Part shown: positions 16,627 to 24,999 of the stretch, in pieces
How positions within the stretch are numbered: the first letter of the stretch is position 1
Layout of the letters: each line of letters begins with the position of its first letter
Assembly: GCF_900156025.1 (NCBI RefSeq)
Contig: NZ_FTMO01000001.1
Span: 744,001 to 808,000, forward strand
Origin: Allobosea sp. TND4EK4
GTDB taxonomy: Bacteria; Pseudomonadota; Alphaproteobacteria; Rhizobiales; Beijerinckiaceae
Direction: 5' to 3'
DNA: 64,000 nt
Notes under the pieces: model-generated
What the model was told of the DNA's origin: nothing
What the model saw: the letters and a program-made list of their open reading frames with translations, nothing else
Database searches by the model: none
Made by a program: the position numbers and the translations under genes

Positions 16627-19290
16627 TCACTCGGCCGCGTGGACCAGCGCGCGGGCCTCGGTCTCCAGCCGCACGCCGAGCCTTTCGGCATCGAGCAGAA
16701 GCAGCATGCCGCGGGCGCCGCCCGCGACGGAGTCGGACGCCACAAGTCCACGAGCGGGCACGTCGAAACGGCCCCCCATTTCGCGGAGCGGCTGGATCTC
16801 GTTTTCGGCGATCTCGGGAATCGGCCCCAGCGCATCGACCACCAGACCGAAGGTCCGCCCCGCAGCCTTCACGATCACGATCTGACGCTCCTCCGCCTCG
16901 CCTGCCTCGAAGCCGAGCATCCGGTCCAGCCGCAGCACGGGCACCGGCTCGCCCTCATGCAGCTTGTAGCCGGCCAGAAGGCCGTCCGGCGCGCGGCGCG
17001 CAGAGGGCTTGAGATCGGCGAAGTCCACCGCCTCCACCACCTGCCCGGCGCCGACGCCGAGCCAGTGGCGCCCGATATCGAAGGTCGCGGCCTCGAAGGT
17101 CACGGCGCCCTCGGGACGACGCAGTGCTGGCTGGGCATGTCCGGCCGCGCCGCCGCCGCGCATCACCCGCGGCTGCGCCGCCGCGGCGGCTTCTCCCAGC
17201 GGCACGGCGCAGATCGCCATCGCATCAGGTTGATGACCGTCGCTGGTCCTGTACTCGCGATAGCCCTTCGAGAAGGCGGCCCCAATGGCGAAAAAGCGCC
17301 CGCCGATACGGCGGATCGTCGCCATGTCGCCATCCCTCGCCAGAGCGGCCGGGTCGATCGCGAAGGGGCTGGCTGCGCCGACGGCGAATCCAGGCTCGGT
17401 CGAGGAGAGAACGCGGCCATCGCGGCCGACCAGCAGGGCGAAGCCGCCCGGAAGCGGCTGCCCGGAATCGTCGGCGGGCAGGCAGTCGTTCAGGATCGCG
17501 GCAAATTGCGGGGTGGCGTCGAAGACGATCGCGATGCCGCCGATCGCACGGCCTGCCTCGTCCTGCACGGCGGCGGCGTAGATCAGCGTCGCCGCCTCGC
17601 CATAGAGCGGGGACGGCTCGAAGCCCGACACGACATAATGTTGACCGGAGCGCAGCGCGAGCGTGCGCGCGACCCACTCCTCCTTCAGCGTGACGCCGAT
17701 CCAGCCGGACTGGTCTGGCTGCGAGACCGCCACGACCATCCCCTGCGCATCGAAGAGGATCAGGTTGGTGTAGACGGTATAGAGCGCATTGATCGTCGCA
17801 AGGGTCTTGCCGCAGAGCTGGGCCATCTCGCGGGAGGGCGATGCGAGCGCACGGGCGAAGGTCGCGTTCAGCGCCCACCAGCGGCAATCATTGGCGCGCT
17901 CGTAGAGATTGCGGTCCATGACATCGATCGCCAGCGCTGCGCGCGACCGGCATTTGCCGAGCATGGCGGCCACGACGGTGCGATGCAGCTCCCGGATCGA
18001 GGCGTCGCAGGCCTCCTGGGTCTTGCGGCCCGCATCCGAAATTTCCCAGAGCAGGATCTTGGAGAAGGCGGCGTTGGCATGGGCGGAGCCGGCCTGCCGG
18101 ATCGAACCGTTCCAGACGGCGCGGTTGAGGTTGCTCTGGATCGCGGCGGCCTGCCGGGAAACGGTCTTCAAGGCCGGCGGGAACAGCTCGGACCGGCTGG
18201 TGACGGCGCCCAGCACCTGCTCGTCCATTTCGGCGGCCGGCCCATCCTCCGCATCGAAGGCCGCCTCCAGCGGCACCAGGCCCAGCCCCAGCCAGCCGGG
18301 GCCGGCATAACCCTGATAGGGCGCCGGCCGGCAGGCCACGGCGAGATAGCGGCGCCCGCCGAGCCGCAGAATCGGTGCGCGCCCCCGGAGATCCGCGGTC
18401 GCGACGCGCAGCCCGCGCGGCATTTGCAGCGGACAGGAACCCGCCACGACCCGCCCCTCGGGCGTGACGCAGCCAAGCACGGTCCAATCAGCTTCCGGCA
18501 GAAGCTTCCGGAAAATCCCGGCCATCTCGTCGGCAAGCCGGAAGACCAGCACCAGCACGCCGAGCGGCCGGCCGGCCTGCCCCTCCACCCGCCAGGCATA
18601 AAGAAGCTCGTTGGTCTCCGAGACGAAGTCGGCGGGGCCGTAATGCTCGACATAGGCCCCGGCGGAGTTGAGCGCCTCGCCGATCACCGGATGCAGGATC
18701 TGGCCAGACGGATGCTCCGTCAGGCGGGCCTTGACCGTCCCCGCACCATCCACCAGCACGATATCGGCATAGACCGAATATTTGGCGACGTAGTCGCGGA
18801 AGCGCGCCTCGATCCGGGCGCGTGCGGCGCCATCCTCAGTGCCCTGCTCGAGAAACTCCCGGATGTCCGTGTCGGCAGCGAGGAAGCCGATATCCGCGGT
18901 CCGCTCGAACAGGTTGCGCACCAGCAGGTCGATCGCATTCTGCGCCTTGGTGCGCAGCTCGGCCACGACCTTGTCGCGCGTCGCGACCGCAAGATGCCCC
19001 AGCAGTTCGGTGGTCAGGCGGGAGAAGGCGGTTCGCGTTCCCTCCATCTCGGTCGCACCACCGGACAATTGCCCCAGGAGCGTCAGCGTATCCCAGGAAG
19101 CCTGCAGGCGATCGAAGGTCTGACGATAGTCGTCGACCGAGCGCATATGCCGGATCAGTTGCGCGAGGCGCCGCTCTTCCGGTCCGATGATATCCAGCAC
19201 GCCAGCCTCGACCGATAGCCAACGGAAGCGCCGAGGCCTCAGCCTATCCTTCCGTGACGTTAGGAGATCATCTTGCCGCGTGATTCGCAT
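16627..19290 (-). CDS. Large soluble double-sensor protein with C-terminal CheW domain
   Basis: The 887-residue protein ends in a CheW-like domain (about 729-887; WLGVGAGQVVEAVD, VPVLRLDRML, GLVVDALG). Before it lie two related sensor-like regions (about 115-330 and 450-715), each opening with a similar helix: AIDLLVRNLFERTAD and AIDVMDRNLYERAND. These look like Cache-type ligand-binding modules, yet I see no signal peptide, membrane helix, HAMP or methyl-accepting segment, so the whole protein appears cytoplasmic. A role coupling small-molecule sensing to a chemotaxis kinase array is inference; no cheA or receptor gene is in the window. The ATG at 19290 was preferred over a TTG at 19347, close to the infC terminator. 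Confidence 0.72.
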   Translation of the reverse strand: MRITRQDDLLTSRKDRLRPRRFRWLSVEAGVLDIIGPEERRLAQLIRHMRSVDDYRQTFDRLQASWDTLTLLGQLSGGATEMEGTRTAFSRLTTELLGHLAVATRDKVVAELRTKAQNAIDLLVRNLFERTADIGFLAADTDIREFLEQGTEDGAARARIEARFRDYVAKYSVYADIVLVDGAGTVKARLTEHPSGQILHPVIGEALNSAGAYVEHYGPADFVSETNELLYAWRVEGQAGRPLGVLVLVFRLADEMAGIFRKLLPEADWTVLGCVTPEGRVVAGSCPLQMPRGLRVATADLRGRAPILRLGGRRYLAVACRPAPYQGYAGPGWLGLGLVPLEAAFDAEDGPAAEMDEQVLGAVTSRSELFPPALKTVSRQAAAIQSNLNRAVWNGSIRQAGSAHANAAFSKILLWEISDAGRKTQEACDASIRELHRTVVAAMLGKCRSRAALAIDVMDRNLYERANDCRWWALNATFARALASPSREMAQLCGKTLATINALYTVYTNLILFDAQGMVVAVSQPDQSGWIGVTLKEEWVARTLALRSGQHYVVSGFEPSPLYGEAATLIYAAAVQDEAGRAIGGIAIVFDATPQFAAILNDCLPADDSGQPLPGGFALLVGRDGRVLSSTEPGFAVGAASPFAIDPAALARDGDMATIRRIGGRFFAIGAAFSKGYREYRTSDGHQPDAMAICAVPLGEAAAAAQPRVMRGGGAAGHAQPALRRPEGAVTFEAATFDIGRHWLGVGAGQVVEAVDFADLKPSARRAPDGLLAGYKLHEGEPVPVLRLDRMLGFEAGEAEERQIVIVKAAGRTFGLVVDALGPIPEIAENEIQPLREMGGRFDVPARGLVASDSVAGGARGMLLLLDAERLGVRLETEARALVHAAE

Positions 19291-19349
19291 CGGGCGCCGG
19301 CCTGCCGGAACGCACAAATTTGCGGCATCCGCTACACAGTTGCACAACG

Positions 19350-19374
19350 AAAAACCCCGACCATAAGGCCGGGG
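19350..19374 (-). terminator. Intrinsic terminator of infC
   Basis: On the minus strand CCCCGGCC and GGTCGGGG form an 8-bp stem (one G-T pair) around TTAT, followed by TTTTTC. It lies 31 bases beyond the infC stop and shows that infC is transcribed separately from the downstream CheW gene and rpmI-rplT. Confidence 0.9.
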
Positions 19375-19405
19375 CTCATCATACTGCCTGAAGGCCTGAC
19401 GCGGC

Positions 19406-19948
19406 TCAGCGCGGCGCCAGCACCATCACCATCTGGCGACCTTCGAGCTGCCAGTCGCTCTCGACCTTGGCGACCTCTGCGGTATCGACCTTGACCCGTT
19501 CGAGCACCTTCACGCCGAGATCCTGGTGCGCCATTTCGCGGCCGCGGAAGCGCAGGGTGACCTTTACCTTGTCGCCTTCCTCGAAGAAGCCGTGCATCGC
19601 CTTCATCTTCACCTCGTAATCGTGGGTGTCGATGCCGGGACGCAGCTTGATCTCCTTGATCTCGATGGTGCGCTGCTTCTTGCGCGCCTCGGCCGCCTTC
19701 TTCTGCTCGAGAAAGCGGAAGCGGCCATAGTCGAGAATCTTGCAGACGGGCGGCACGGAGTTCGGGGCGATCTCGACGAGGTCGAGACCGGCATCCTCGG
19801 CGATCTTCAGCGCATCGAAGAACGACACCACGCCACGGTTGGCGCCGGTATCGTCGATGAGCTGAACTTCGCGAACGCCGCGAATGTCGCGGTTCGAGCG
19901 GGGACCTTCCTTAACCGGGGTCGGGGCTGCGCGGTACGGACGACGAAT
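19406..19948 (-). CDS. infC: Translation initiation factor IF-3, non-AUG (ATT) start
   Basis: The protein is IF-3 of 180 residues, beginning with the family-typical stretch [22 protein letters not shown] and containing the N-domain ([22 protein letters not shown]) and C-domain ([12 protein letters not shown]). The start is read as ATT at 19948, with AGGAG (19957-19961) 8 bases upstream; there is no ATG or GTG in a sensible place. Rare start codons are the basis of IF-3 autoregulation, since IF-3 rejects such codons. The alternative TTG at 20005 adds residues outside the family. A terminator follows the stop. Confidence 0.95.
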   Translation of the reverse strand: MRRPYRAAPTPVKEGPRSNRDIRGVREVQLIDDTGANRGVVSFFDALKIAEDAGLDLVEIAPNSVPPVCKILDYGRFRFLEQKKAAEARKKQRTIEIKEIKLRPGIDTHDYEVKMKAMHGFFEEGDKVKVTLRFRGREMAHQDLGVKVLERVKVDTAEVAKVESDWQLEGRQMVMVLAPR

Positions 19949-20082
19949 GGGGTCTTCTCCTGAATATGGCGCTTCAGGCGCCGATGGCTGAGACACATTG
20001 CACAAAGACGCGCGTTGTCAATGGATGACGCTGGCAGATCGGCCAGCAGCGGCTGTTCTGGCGCCGCCCGATACCAGCCGCG

Positions 20083-21300
20083 TCAGCGTCCAAGCAACGC
20101 GCAATAAACGTCGAGGGTTTCCGCCACCATCGCTTCCAGCGAGAAATGGCGCTCGACATGGGTTCGCGCGCGGCGCGCCAGCGCGTCCCGCGCGGACGGG
20201 CGCAGCGCCAGGACCTCTTCCAGTCCGGCAGCCAGCGCGGCGGCATCGCCCGGCGGCACGCGCCAGCCGGTCCGCTCGCCCGGAGCGACCTGCGGCGGCG
20301 CGAGCACCGTCTCCGGCACGGCGCCGAGATCGGAAACGACGACGGGCGTGCCCATCGCCTGTGCCTCCACCGCGACACGGCCGAAAGCTTCCGGATCGGT
20401 CGAAGGCACCGCGACGACGGCTGCCGACAACATCGCCGCCGGCATGTCGCTGCAATGGCCGACTCGGCGCACTCGCCCCTCGAGCCCGGCCTTCGCAATC
20501 AACCCGTCGAGCTCCTTCACATAGCCGTCGCGGCCCTGGGCGTCGCCGGCGAGAATGAAGGCGGTCTCGACATCGCCGCCATCGCGCATGATGCGCGCGG
20601 CCTCGATCAGCACCCGCTGGCCCTTCCAGCTCGTCAGCCGGCCGGGCAGCAGAACGATCCGCTGATGCGGCTCGACGCCCCAGGCCCGGCGCAGCGCCTG
20701 TACCCGCTCTGACGTGACCGCGGCCGGCGCGAAGGCGGAGAAATTGGTGCCGCGGTTGACCACGCGGACGCGATCTCGCGCCATCGGATGCTTCGCCAGG
20801 ATCAGGCCGGCGGTGTAGGCGGAATTGGCGATGACGACGTCGCCGCGCGCCATCACCGAATTATAGAGCGTCTTGACCGCCGAACGGCTGTTGTAGGAGC
20901 CGTGATAGGTGGTGACGAAAGGCAGCTTGAGCAGGCGCGCGGCTGCCAGCGCGACCCAGGCGGGGGCCCGGGAGCGCGCGTGGACCAGATCGACGGCCTC
21001 CTCCCGGCACAGCTCGACGAGCTTGCGCACATTGAGCGCCATGCCGACGGGATTCTTCGTGGCGGCCGGAAAGGGCAGCCAGACGCCGCCCTTGGCCTGC
21101 AATTCCGCAACGAGCCGGCCGCCCTCCGTTGCGACGACGGCGCGCGCGCCCACCTCCGTCAACCCCTTGGCGATATCGACGGCGGTGCGCTCGGCGCCGC
21201 CGGCTTCCAGCTCCGGGATGATCTGCAGAATCGTGCGTCCGGCGAGCGGATGCGTCTCGGTCGACGGCAGCGAAAGATGGGCACCCGGCTTGAAGGTCAT
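20083..21300 (-). CDS. GT4 family glycosyltransferase
   Basis: The 405-residue protein is a GT-B fold glycosyltransferase. The N-terminal half has the glycine-rich PELEAGGAERTAVDIAKGL loop, and the C-terminal half has the family 4 donor-binding segment PSTDPEAFGRVAVEAQAMGTPVV, where the two glutamates bind the nucleotide sugar. LLPGRLTSWKGQ opens the second domain. It is a soluble or membrane-associated enzyme of cell-surface polysaccharide or glycolipid synthesis; the sugar and acceptor are unknown. It is divergent from the hydrolase gene at 21409 with about 108 bases between the two starts. Confidence 0.88.
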   Translation of the reverse strand: MTFKPGAHLSLPSTETHPLAGRTILQIIPELEAGGAERTAVDIAKGLTEVGARAVVATEGGRLVAELQAKGGVWLPFPAATKNPVGMALNVRKLVELCREEAVDLVHARSRAPAWVALAAARLLKLPFVTTYHGSYNSRSAVKTLYNSVMARGDVVIANSAYTAGLILAKHPMARDRVRVVNRGTNFSAFAPAAVTSERVQALRRAWGVEPHQRIVLLPGRLTSWKGQRVLIEAARIMRDGGDVETAFILAGDAQGRDGYVKELDGLIAKAGLEGRVRRVGHCSDMPAAMLSAAVVAVPSTDPEAFGRVAVEAQAMGTPVVVSDLGAVPETVLAPPQVAPGERTGWRVPPGDAAALAAGLEEVLALRPSARDALARRARTHVERHFSLEAMVAETLDVYCALLGR

Positions 21301-21408
21301 GCGCTCGATGATCTGGACTTCCGTTGTTGCGGGCGACTATGCCCCTGTCCGAAAGAGGCCGCAGCCTCGAATTGCTCTTCGCACCCGATTCGCCACAGGA
21401 GATTTGCC

Positions 21409-22185
21409 TTGGAGCGCCAGCCACCACAATGGCTCGATGTCGGCGGAGCCTCGTCGCAGCGGCGCCTGGCCTATCTCCAGCAGGAGGGTGACGGGGCGCC
21501 CGTCGTCTGGCTCGGCGGATTCCGCTCCGACATGCGGGCCACCAAGGCTGAAGCGCTGGCGCAGTGGGCTTCGGCACAAGGCCGCGCCTTCCTGCGATTC
21601 GACTATGGCGGCCATGGCGAAAGCGAAGGCGCCTTCGCCGACTTTACCCTCTCAGACTGGCTCTCCGATGCACTGGCCGCGATCGAGAGCCGCTGCGACC
21701 GGCCGCCGATCCTCGTCGGATCGTCGATGGGCGGATGGATTGCGCTGCTGACGGCACGGCGCCTCCTCGGCACCGCAAGGCAGCCGGCAGGGCTCGTGCT
21801 GATCGCGCCCGCGGTGGATTTCACCGAAGAGCTGATGTGGGCGCAGATGCCCGATTCGATCCGCAGGACGATCATGGAAGAAGGCGCCTGGCAGCGCGCT
21901 TCCGAGTATTCTTCCGAGCCCACGCCGATCACGCGGGGGCTGATCGAGGACGGGCGCCGGCATCTCCTGTTCGGCAGCCAGATCAGCCCCGGCTGCCCTG
22001 TCCATATCCTCCAGGGCATGCGCGACCCTGACGTGCCCTGGCGCCAGGCCGTTAAGCTGGTCGAGCATCTGGTGGGGGATCCGGTCGTGCTGACGCTGGT
22101 CAAGGATGGCGACCACCGCCTGTCAACGCCGGAGGACCTGACGCGGCTCATCGCCGCGGTCGCCGGAATAGCGACCGCAGCCTGA
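21409..22185 (+). CDS. Alpha/beta hydrolase, ABHD10-like
   Basis: The 258-residue protein is an alpha/beta hydrolase with WLGGFRSDMRATKA at the first strands, FDYGGHGESEG, the nucleophile elbow VGSSMGGW, acid-loop QGMRDPDVPW and base DGDHRLS. The GFRSDM stretch is typical of ABHD10-type thioesterases, which remove acyl groups or hydrolyse esters. The start is read as TTG at 21409 because an AGGAG site (21397-21401) sits 7 bases before it and the family begins there; no ATG is available. The natural substrate is unknown. Confidence 0.82.
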   Translation: MERQPPQWLDVGGASSQRRLAYLQQEGDGAPVVWLGGFRSDMRATKAEALAQWASAQGRAFLRFDYGGHGESEGAFADFTLSDWLSDALAAIESRCDRPPILVGSSMGGWIALLTARRLLGTARQPAGLVLIAPAVDFTEELMWAQMPDSIRRTIMEEGAWQRASEYSSEPTPITRGLIEDGRRHLLFGSQISPGCPVHILQGMRDPDVPWRQAVKLVEHLVGDPVVLTLVKDGDHRLSTPEDLTRLIAAVAGIATAA

Positions 22186-22193
22186 GCGCTCCG

Positions 22194-22460
22194 TCAGTGG
22201 ACGCTGACCATCTTGAGGTCGTGTTCCCAGGCGTTGGCGGTCGCAGCCTCGCGGGTGTCGGTCACCAGGATCGGCGCCCCATCGGCCGAAAGCAGCGTGT
22301 AGAGATGCAAGCCCGGCTCGATCTTCGGCGCGTGCGGGTAAAGCCGCATCAATTCGTCCGAGGTCATCGGCTTGACATAGGCGACCTCTCCTGCGCCCAG
22401 CGCTGCGAATTCAGCGGGGGTCAGCGGGTCGTTCTGCGTGAAAGTCCTGTCCTGTTTCAT
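22194..22460 (-). CDS. DUF1150 family small protein
   Basis: The 88-residue protein matches the DUF1150 family, found almost only in Alphaproteobacteria next to small heat shock genes, with the core LTPAEFAALGAGEVAYVKP and LYTLLSADGAPILVTD. A good ribosome-binding site (GGAGGG) precedes the ATG at 22460. It follows the Hsp20 gene on the same strand with a 107-base gap, so the two probably share stress regulation. No function is established. Confidence 0.85.
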   Translation of the reverse strand: MKQDRTFTQNDPLTPAEFAALGAGEVAYVKPMTSDELMRLYPHAPKIEPGLHLYTLLSADGAPILVTDTREAATANAWEHDLKMVSVH

Positions 22461-22567
22461 CGCGCCCTCCTTCCGAGCAGTGCGAATGCGGTTCGATACT
22501 GCGCCTTCAAAAATGAACAGATGCGTAAACCGCCTCGCACCCTTCACATTCGGGCCATCCGACCCTT

Positions 22568-22996
22568 CTAGTCTCGGCTCACGATATCGATACGCCGGAC
22601 GAGCCGTTCCGGTTCCGGCCTGACCAGATCGATGGCAAGCAGGCCGTTCGAAAGATCCGCGCCCATCACCTGCATGCCGTCCGCCAGCAGAAAGCTGCGC
22701 TGGAACTGGCGCGCGGCGATGCCGCGGTGCAGGAATTGGCGGTTCTTGTCGTCGCTTTGACGCCCGCGGATGGTCAGCTGGTTTTCCTCCAGCGTGATCT
22801 CGAGCTGCTCGCGGGCAAAGCCCGCCACGGCCAAGGTGATCCGAAGCCGGTCAGGCTCGGCCTCCGTCCGGGGCATACGCTCGATGTTATAGGGCGGATA
22901 CCCTTCGCTGGCGCCTTTGGTCACCCTGTCGAGCGCCCGCTCGATATCGTCGAAGCCGAGCAGGAACGGGTGCGACAGGCTAGGCGTACGCGTCAT
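22568..22996 (-). CDS. Hsp20 family small heat shock protein
   Basis: The 142-residue protein has an alpha-crystallin domain (about 35-130) with LRITLAVAGFAREQLEITLEE, the GRQSDDKNRQFLHRGIA loop and RSFLLADGM. The N-terminus SLSHPFLLGFDDIERALDRV is the usual alphaproteobacterial type. It is expected to bind unfolding proteins as an oligomer. The ATG at 22996 was preferred because family members start there; an ATG at 23029 is possible. DUF1150 follows, a conserved pairing. Confidence 0.9.
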   Translation of the reverse strand: MTRTPSLSHPFLLGFDDIERALDRVTKGASEGYPPYNIERMPRTEAEPDRLRITLAVAGFAREQLEITLEENQLTIRGRQSDDKNRQFLHRGIAARQFQRSFLLADGMQVMGADLSNGLLAIDLVRPEPERLVRRIDIVSRD

Positions 22997-23167
22997 CCGG
23001 AAGCCCTCGAAAGGCGCCTCGTCAATCATCGGGACCCGCCGCCGGGCAGCATCCCGCAAGCGCAAGGCGAACCCTTCCGCTCGAAAAGGATATGGCGAGG
23101 AAACCGCCGGGGTTCAAGACCGGCGGCTCGAACACCTCAACGAGAGGCCGGCGGAGTTCCGGAAGAA

Positions 23168-23244
23168 TGGTACAGCCACCCCGGCTTGAACGGGGGACCT
23201 CTAGATCCACAATCTAGCGCTCTAACCAACTGAGCTATGGCTGC
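23168..23244 (-). tRNA. tRNA-His (GTG)
   Basis: The minus strand folds into a complete cloverleaf: a 7-bp acceptor stem, D arm AGCTC/GAGC, anticodon stem CTAGA/TCTAG with loop TTGTGGA (anticodon GTG), T arm CCCCG/CGGGG with TTCAAGC, and an encoded CCA end. The discriminator is A73 and the top acceptor pair is G1-U72. Most bacteria need G-1:C73 in tRNA-His; A73 with U72 is the divergent alphaproteobacterial form recognised by a matching HisRS. Confidence 0.95.
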
Positions 23245-23294
23245 CCATCAGGCGCGTGAGGACCTGCCGCTCACGGCGATCCCCAGCGGCGCGG

Positions 23295-23323
23295 AACCTA
23301 GTGCCGACGCTGCGCTTTTGCAA
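23295..23323 (-). promoter_or_regulatory. Candidate promoter of tRNA-His
   Basis: Reading the minus strand, TTGCAA (23323-23318) and TAGGTT (23300-23295) are 17 bases apart, matching -35 and -10 elements of a housekeeping sigma promoter. Transcription would start about 40-45 bases before the mature tRNA end. Confidence 0.45.
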
Positions 23324-23376
23324 CCGGGGAATTTGCCTGCCCCCGGATAAAACGCGGCAAGCGGGGCCAGCGGGCT

Positions 23377-24261
23377 TCAGTCCTTTTTCAGGGCCCCGCT
23401 GGCGATGCGGGCGAGTTCCTTGAGATGCTCGGCGTAGGATTCGAAGCTGCGGCGAACCGCCTTGGCCTGCAGCGCGATCGCCTCGGAGGCGCTGTTGCTG
23501 CGCGCGAGCTTCTCCGCGTCTCCGATCGTCGCATCGAACTGGGTGCAGGCATGGTCGAGCATCGTGGCCTGAAGGGCCCCGAAGGCGCGCGCCATCGTCA
23601 GGGCCTGGCTCATCACGGCATCGCTCGTCAGTGCGGCAACCTCCGGTAGACGCGGCGGCGGCAGTTCGCCGAGCAAGGTCGGCTTCGCCTCGGGCGCAGC
23701 AGGTTTCGCCTCTCGCGGCGCAGACTCGCTTTCAGGCGATGTCGGCTCGATGCCGGGCTTGGCGGCGGGGACAGCAGCGACCGGCGGCTGCGATTCCGGC
23801 CTGGCGGCGGGCGCCGCCGTTTTGCTCGTGGTTGCTGCCGCAGGGGCACTCGCCTTTGGCGCATCGGCCTCAGGCTTCGGTGTCGCGAGCGCCTCGGGCG
23901 GCCTGGCCGCTGGTGCATCGACAGGTGCAGCCGTCGCCGCAACACGCGGAGCGGTCGCCTTGGCAGCGCTTGCAGGCTTGGCGGCCTTTGGTGCGGTGGC
24001 CGCCGATCTGGGCGCCGTCGCCTTGGCGGCGGAAGGCGCAGCAGCAGCGACGGGCGCGGCCGCCGCGGGCTTGGCTGCGGCCTTCGGCATCGGCGCAGAC
24101 GAGCCGGATACCGGCGGCTTGGGCTTGGGCTTGGGGTCGGGGTTCGGCGTCGGAGCCGTTGCGACCGGGGCCTTGCGCTCCGCACCGGAACCCAGCGCCT
24201 TGACCGGCGCGAGGCTCACGGGAGCCCTGGACTTGGTCCGGGTGGGGGGCGGTTTGGCCAT
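23377..24261 (-). CDS. Phasin family protein with long N-terminal Ala/Pro/Lys-rich tail
   Basis: The 294-residue protein has two parts. Residues 1 to about 200 are low complexity, rich in Ala, Pro and Lys, with near-identical repeats such as SAAKATAPRSAAT and SAAKATAPRVAAT. The last 90 or so residues form an amphipathic helical phasin-like domain (AFGALQATMLDHACTQFDA). Phasins coat polyhydroxyalkanoate granules; the Pseudomonas phasin PhaF carries a similar AKP-rich tail, at the C-terminus, that binds DNA. The ATG at 24261 is preceded by GAGGAG. A second phasin gene lies just upstream on the same strand, separated by a GC-rich hairpin (24332-24349). Confidence 0.72.
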   Translation of the reverse strand: MAKPPPTRTKSRAPVSLAPVKALGSGAERKAPVATAPTPNPDPKPKPKPPVSGSSAPMPKAAAKPAAAAPVAAAAPSAAKATAPRSAATAPKAAKPASAAKATAPRVAATAAPVDAPAARPPEALATPKPEADAPKASAPAAATTSKTAAPAARPESQPPVAAVPAAKPGIEPTSPESESAPREAKPAAPEAKPTLLGELPPPRLPEVAALTSDAVMSQALTMARAFGALQATMLDHACTQFDATIGDAEKLARSNSASEAIALQAKAVRRSFESYAEHLKELARIASGALKKD

Positions 24262-24359
24262 CTCGTCGCTCCTCAAGCTTGAAACGGGTTACGGCCGGGA
24301 CAGCCCCGGCCGCATGCCTTGCGACAGCGAACGCCGCCCGAAGGCGGCGCCGCAGAGGC

Positions 24360-24779
24360 TCAGCGCGGCTTGGTCGCCGCCTTGGTGACGGTTTCTGCCG
24401 CCTTGGAGGCCGCATCGGCCGCCTGGCCGGCTGCATCATGAGCCGCGGCGCCCATCTCCTTGAGCTGGGACTGCAGCGAGGACATCTGCGCCTTCAGAAA
24501 CTCCGACTGGTGCTGCATCACCTCGGTGAGGTCCTTCGACTTCACCAGCTTCTGGGCCAGTTCAAAGGCGGCGGCGACGTTGTTCTCGGCGTAGGCGATG
24601 GCCTTGCGGGTGGCCTCGTGAGTGCTCAGGCGGGCCGTCTCGGCGGAGCCGTGGGCGCTGTCCACAGCCTTCTGGGCAGCGCCCATGAACCCGTCGAAAG
24701 CCTTGCGGGCCTGATCCACGCTGCGCTCGGCGAACTCGCGCATCTCGGTGGGCACTTCATAGGGAAGCTTGCCGTTCAT
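24360..24779 (-). CDS. Phasin (PHA granule-associated protein)
   Basis: The 139-residue protein is almost fully helical and matches the phasin_2 type, with MREFAERSVDQARKAFDGFM followed by AHEATRKAIAYAENN-like heptads and an Ala/Lys-rich end. It should bind polyhydroxyalkanoate granules and control their number and size. It precedes the long-tailed phasin gene. About 220 bases of non-coding sequence separate it from the divergent sensor kinase gene and must hold its promoter. Confidence 0.88.
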   Translation of the reverse strand: MNGKLPYEVPTEMREFAERSVDQARKAFDGFMGAAQKAVDSAHGSAETARLSTHEATRKAIAYAENNVAAAFELAQKLVKSKDLTEVMQHQSEFLKAQMSSLQSQLKEMGAAAHDAAGQAADAASKAAETVTKAATKPR

Positions 24780-24951
24780 GGGGGACTCTCCTTAGTACAG
24801 GCAGAACCGATTTATTGTGCACTGCAATAACATTGCTGCGCCGCAGTGACAATCGCGTGACGACGCCCGCTGCCGGCGATGTTAACGCTATTTCGACGCG
24901 AAGCGGGAGAGCCCTCTTTGGTTCCATGGATTCCTGTGCGTTTGGCGTCTA

Positions 24952-24966
24952 TTAAGGGTCTGTTAT
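24952..24966 (+). promoter_or_regulatory. CtrA-like half-matched box upstream of the PdhS-like kinase
   Basis: TTAA-N7-TTAT lies 34 bases before the kinase start. The CtrA consensus is TTAA-N7-TTAA, so one base differs. TTAA is rare in this GC-rich sequence, which gives the match some weight, but it is a weak call on its own. Confidence 0.35.
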
Positions 24967-24999
24967 CCATAACGACGCGGATCGAACGAGCGCACGGGC

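Noticed and set aside
16387-19218. A 943-codon plus-strand open frame opposite the CheW-fusion gene
   Set aside because: No recognisable domain and biased composition; the minus strand carries a convincing CheW domain.
19949-20005. Longer infC starting at TTG 20005
   Set aside because: The added residues are not part of IF-3 and the ribosome-binding site serves the ATT at 19948.
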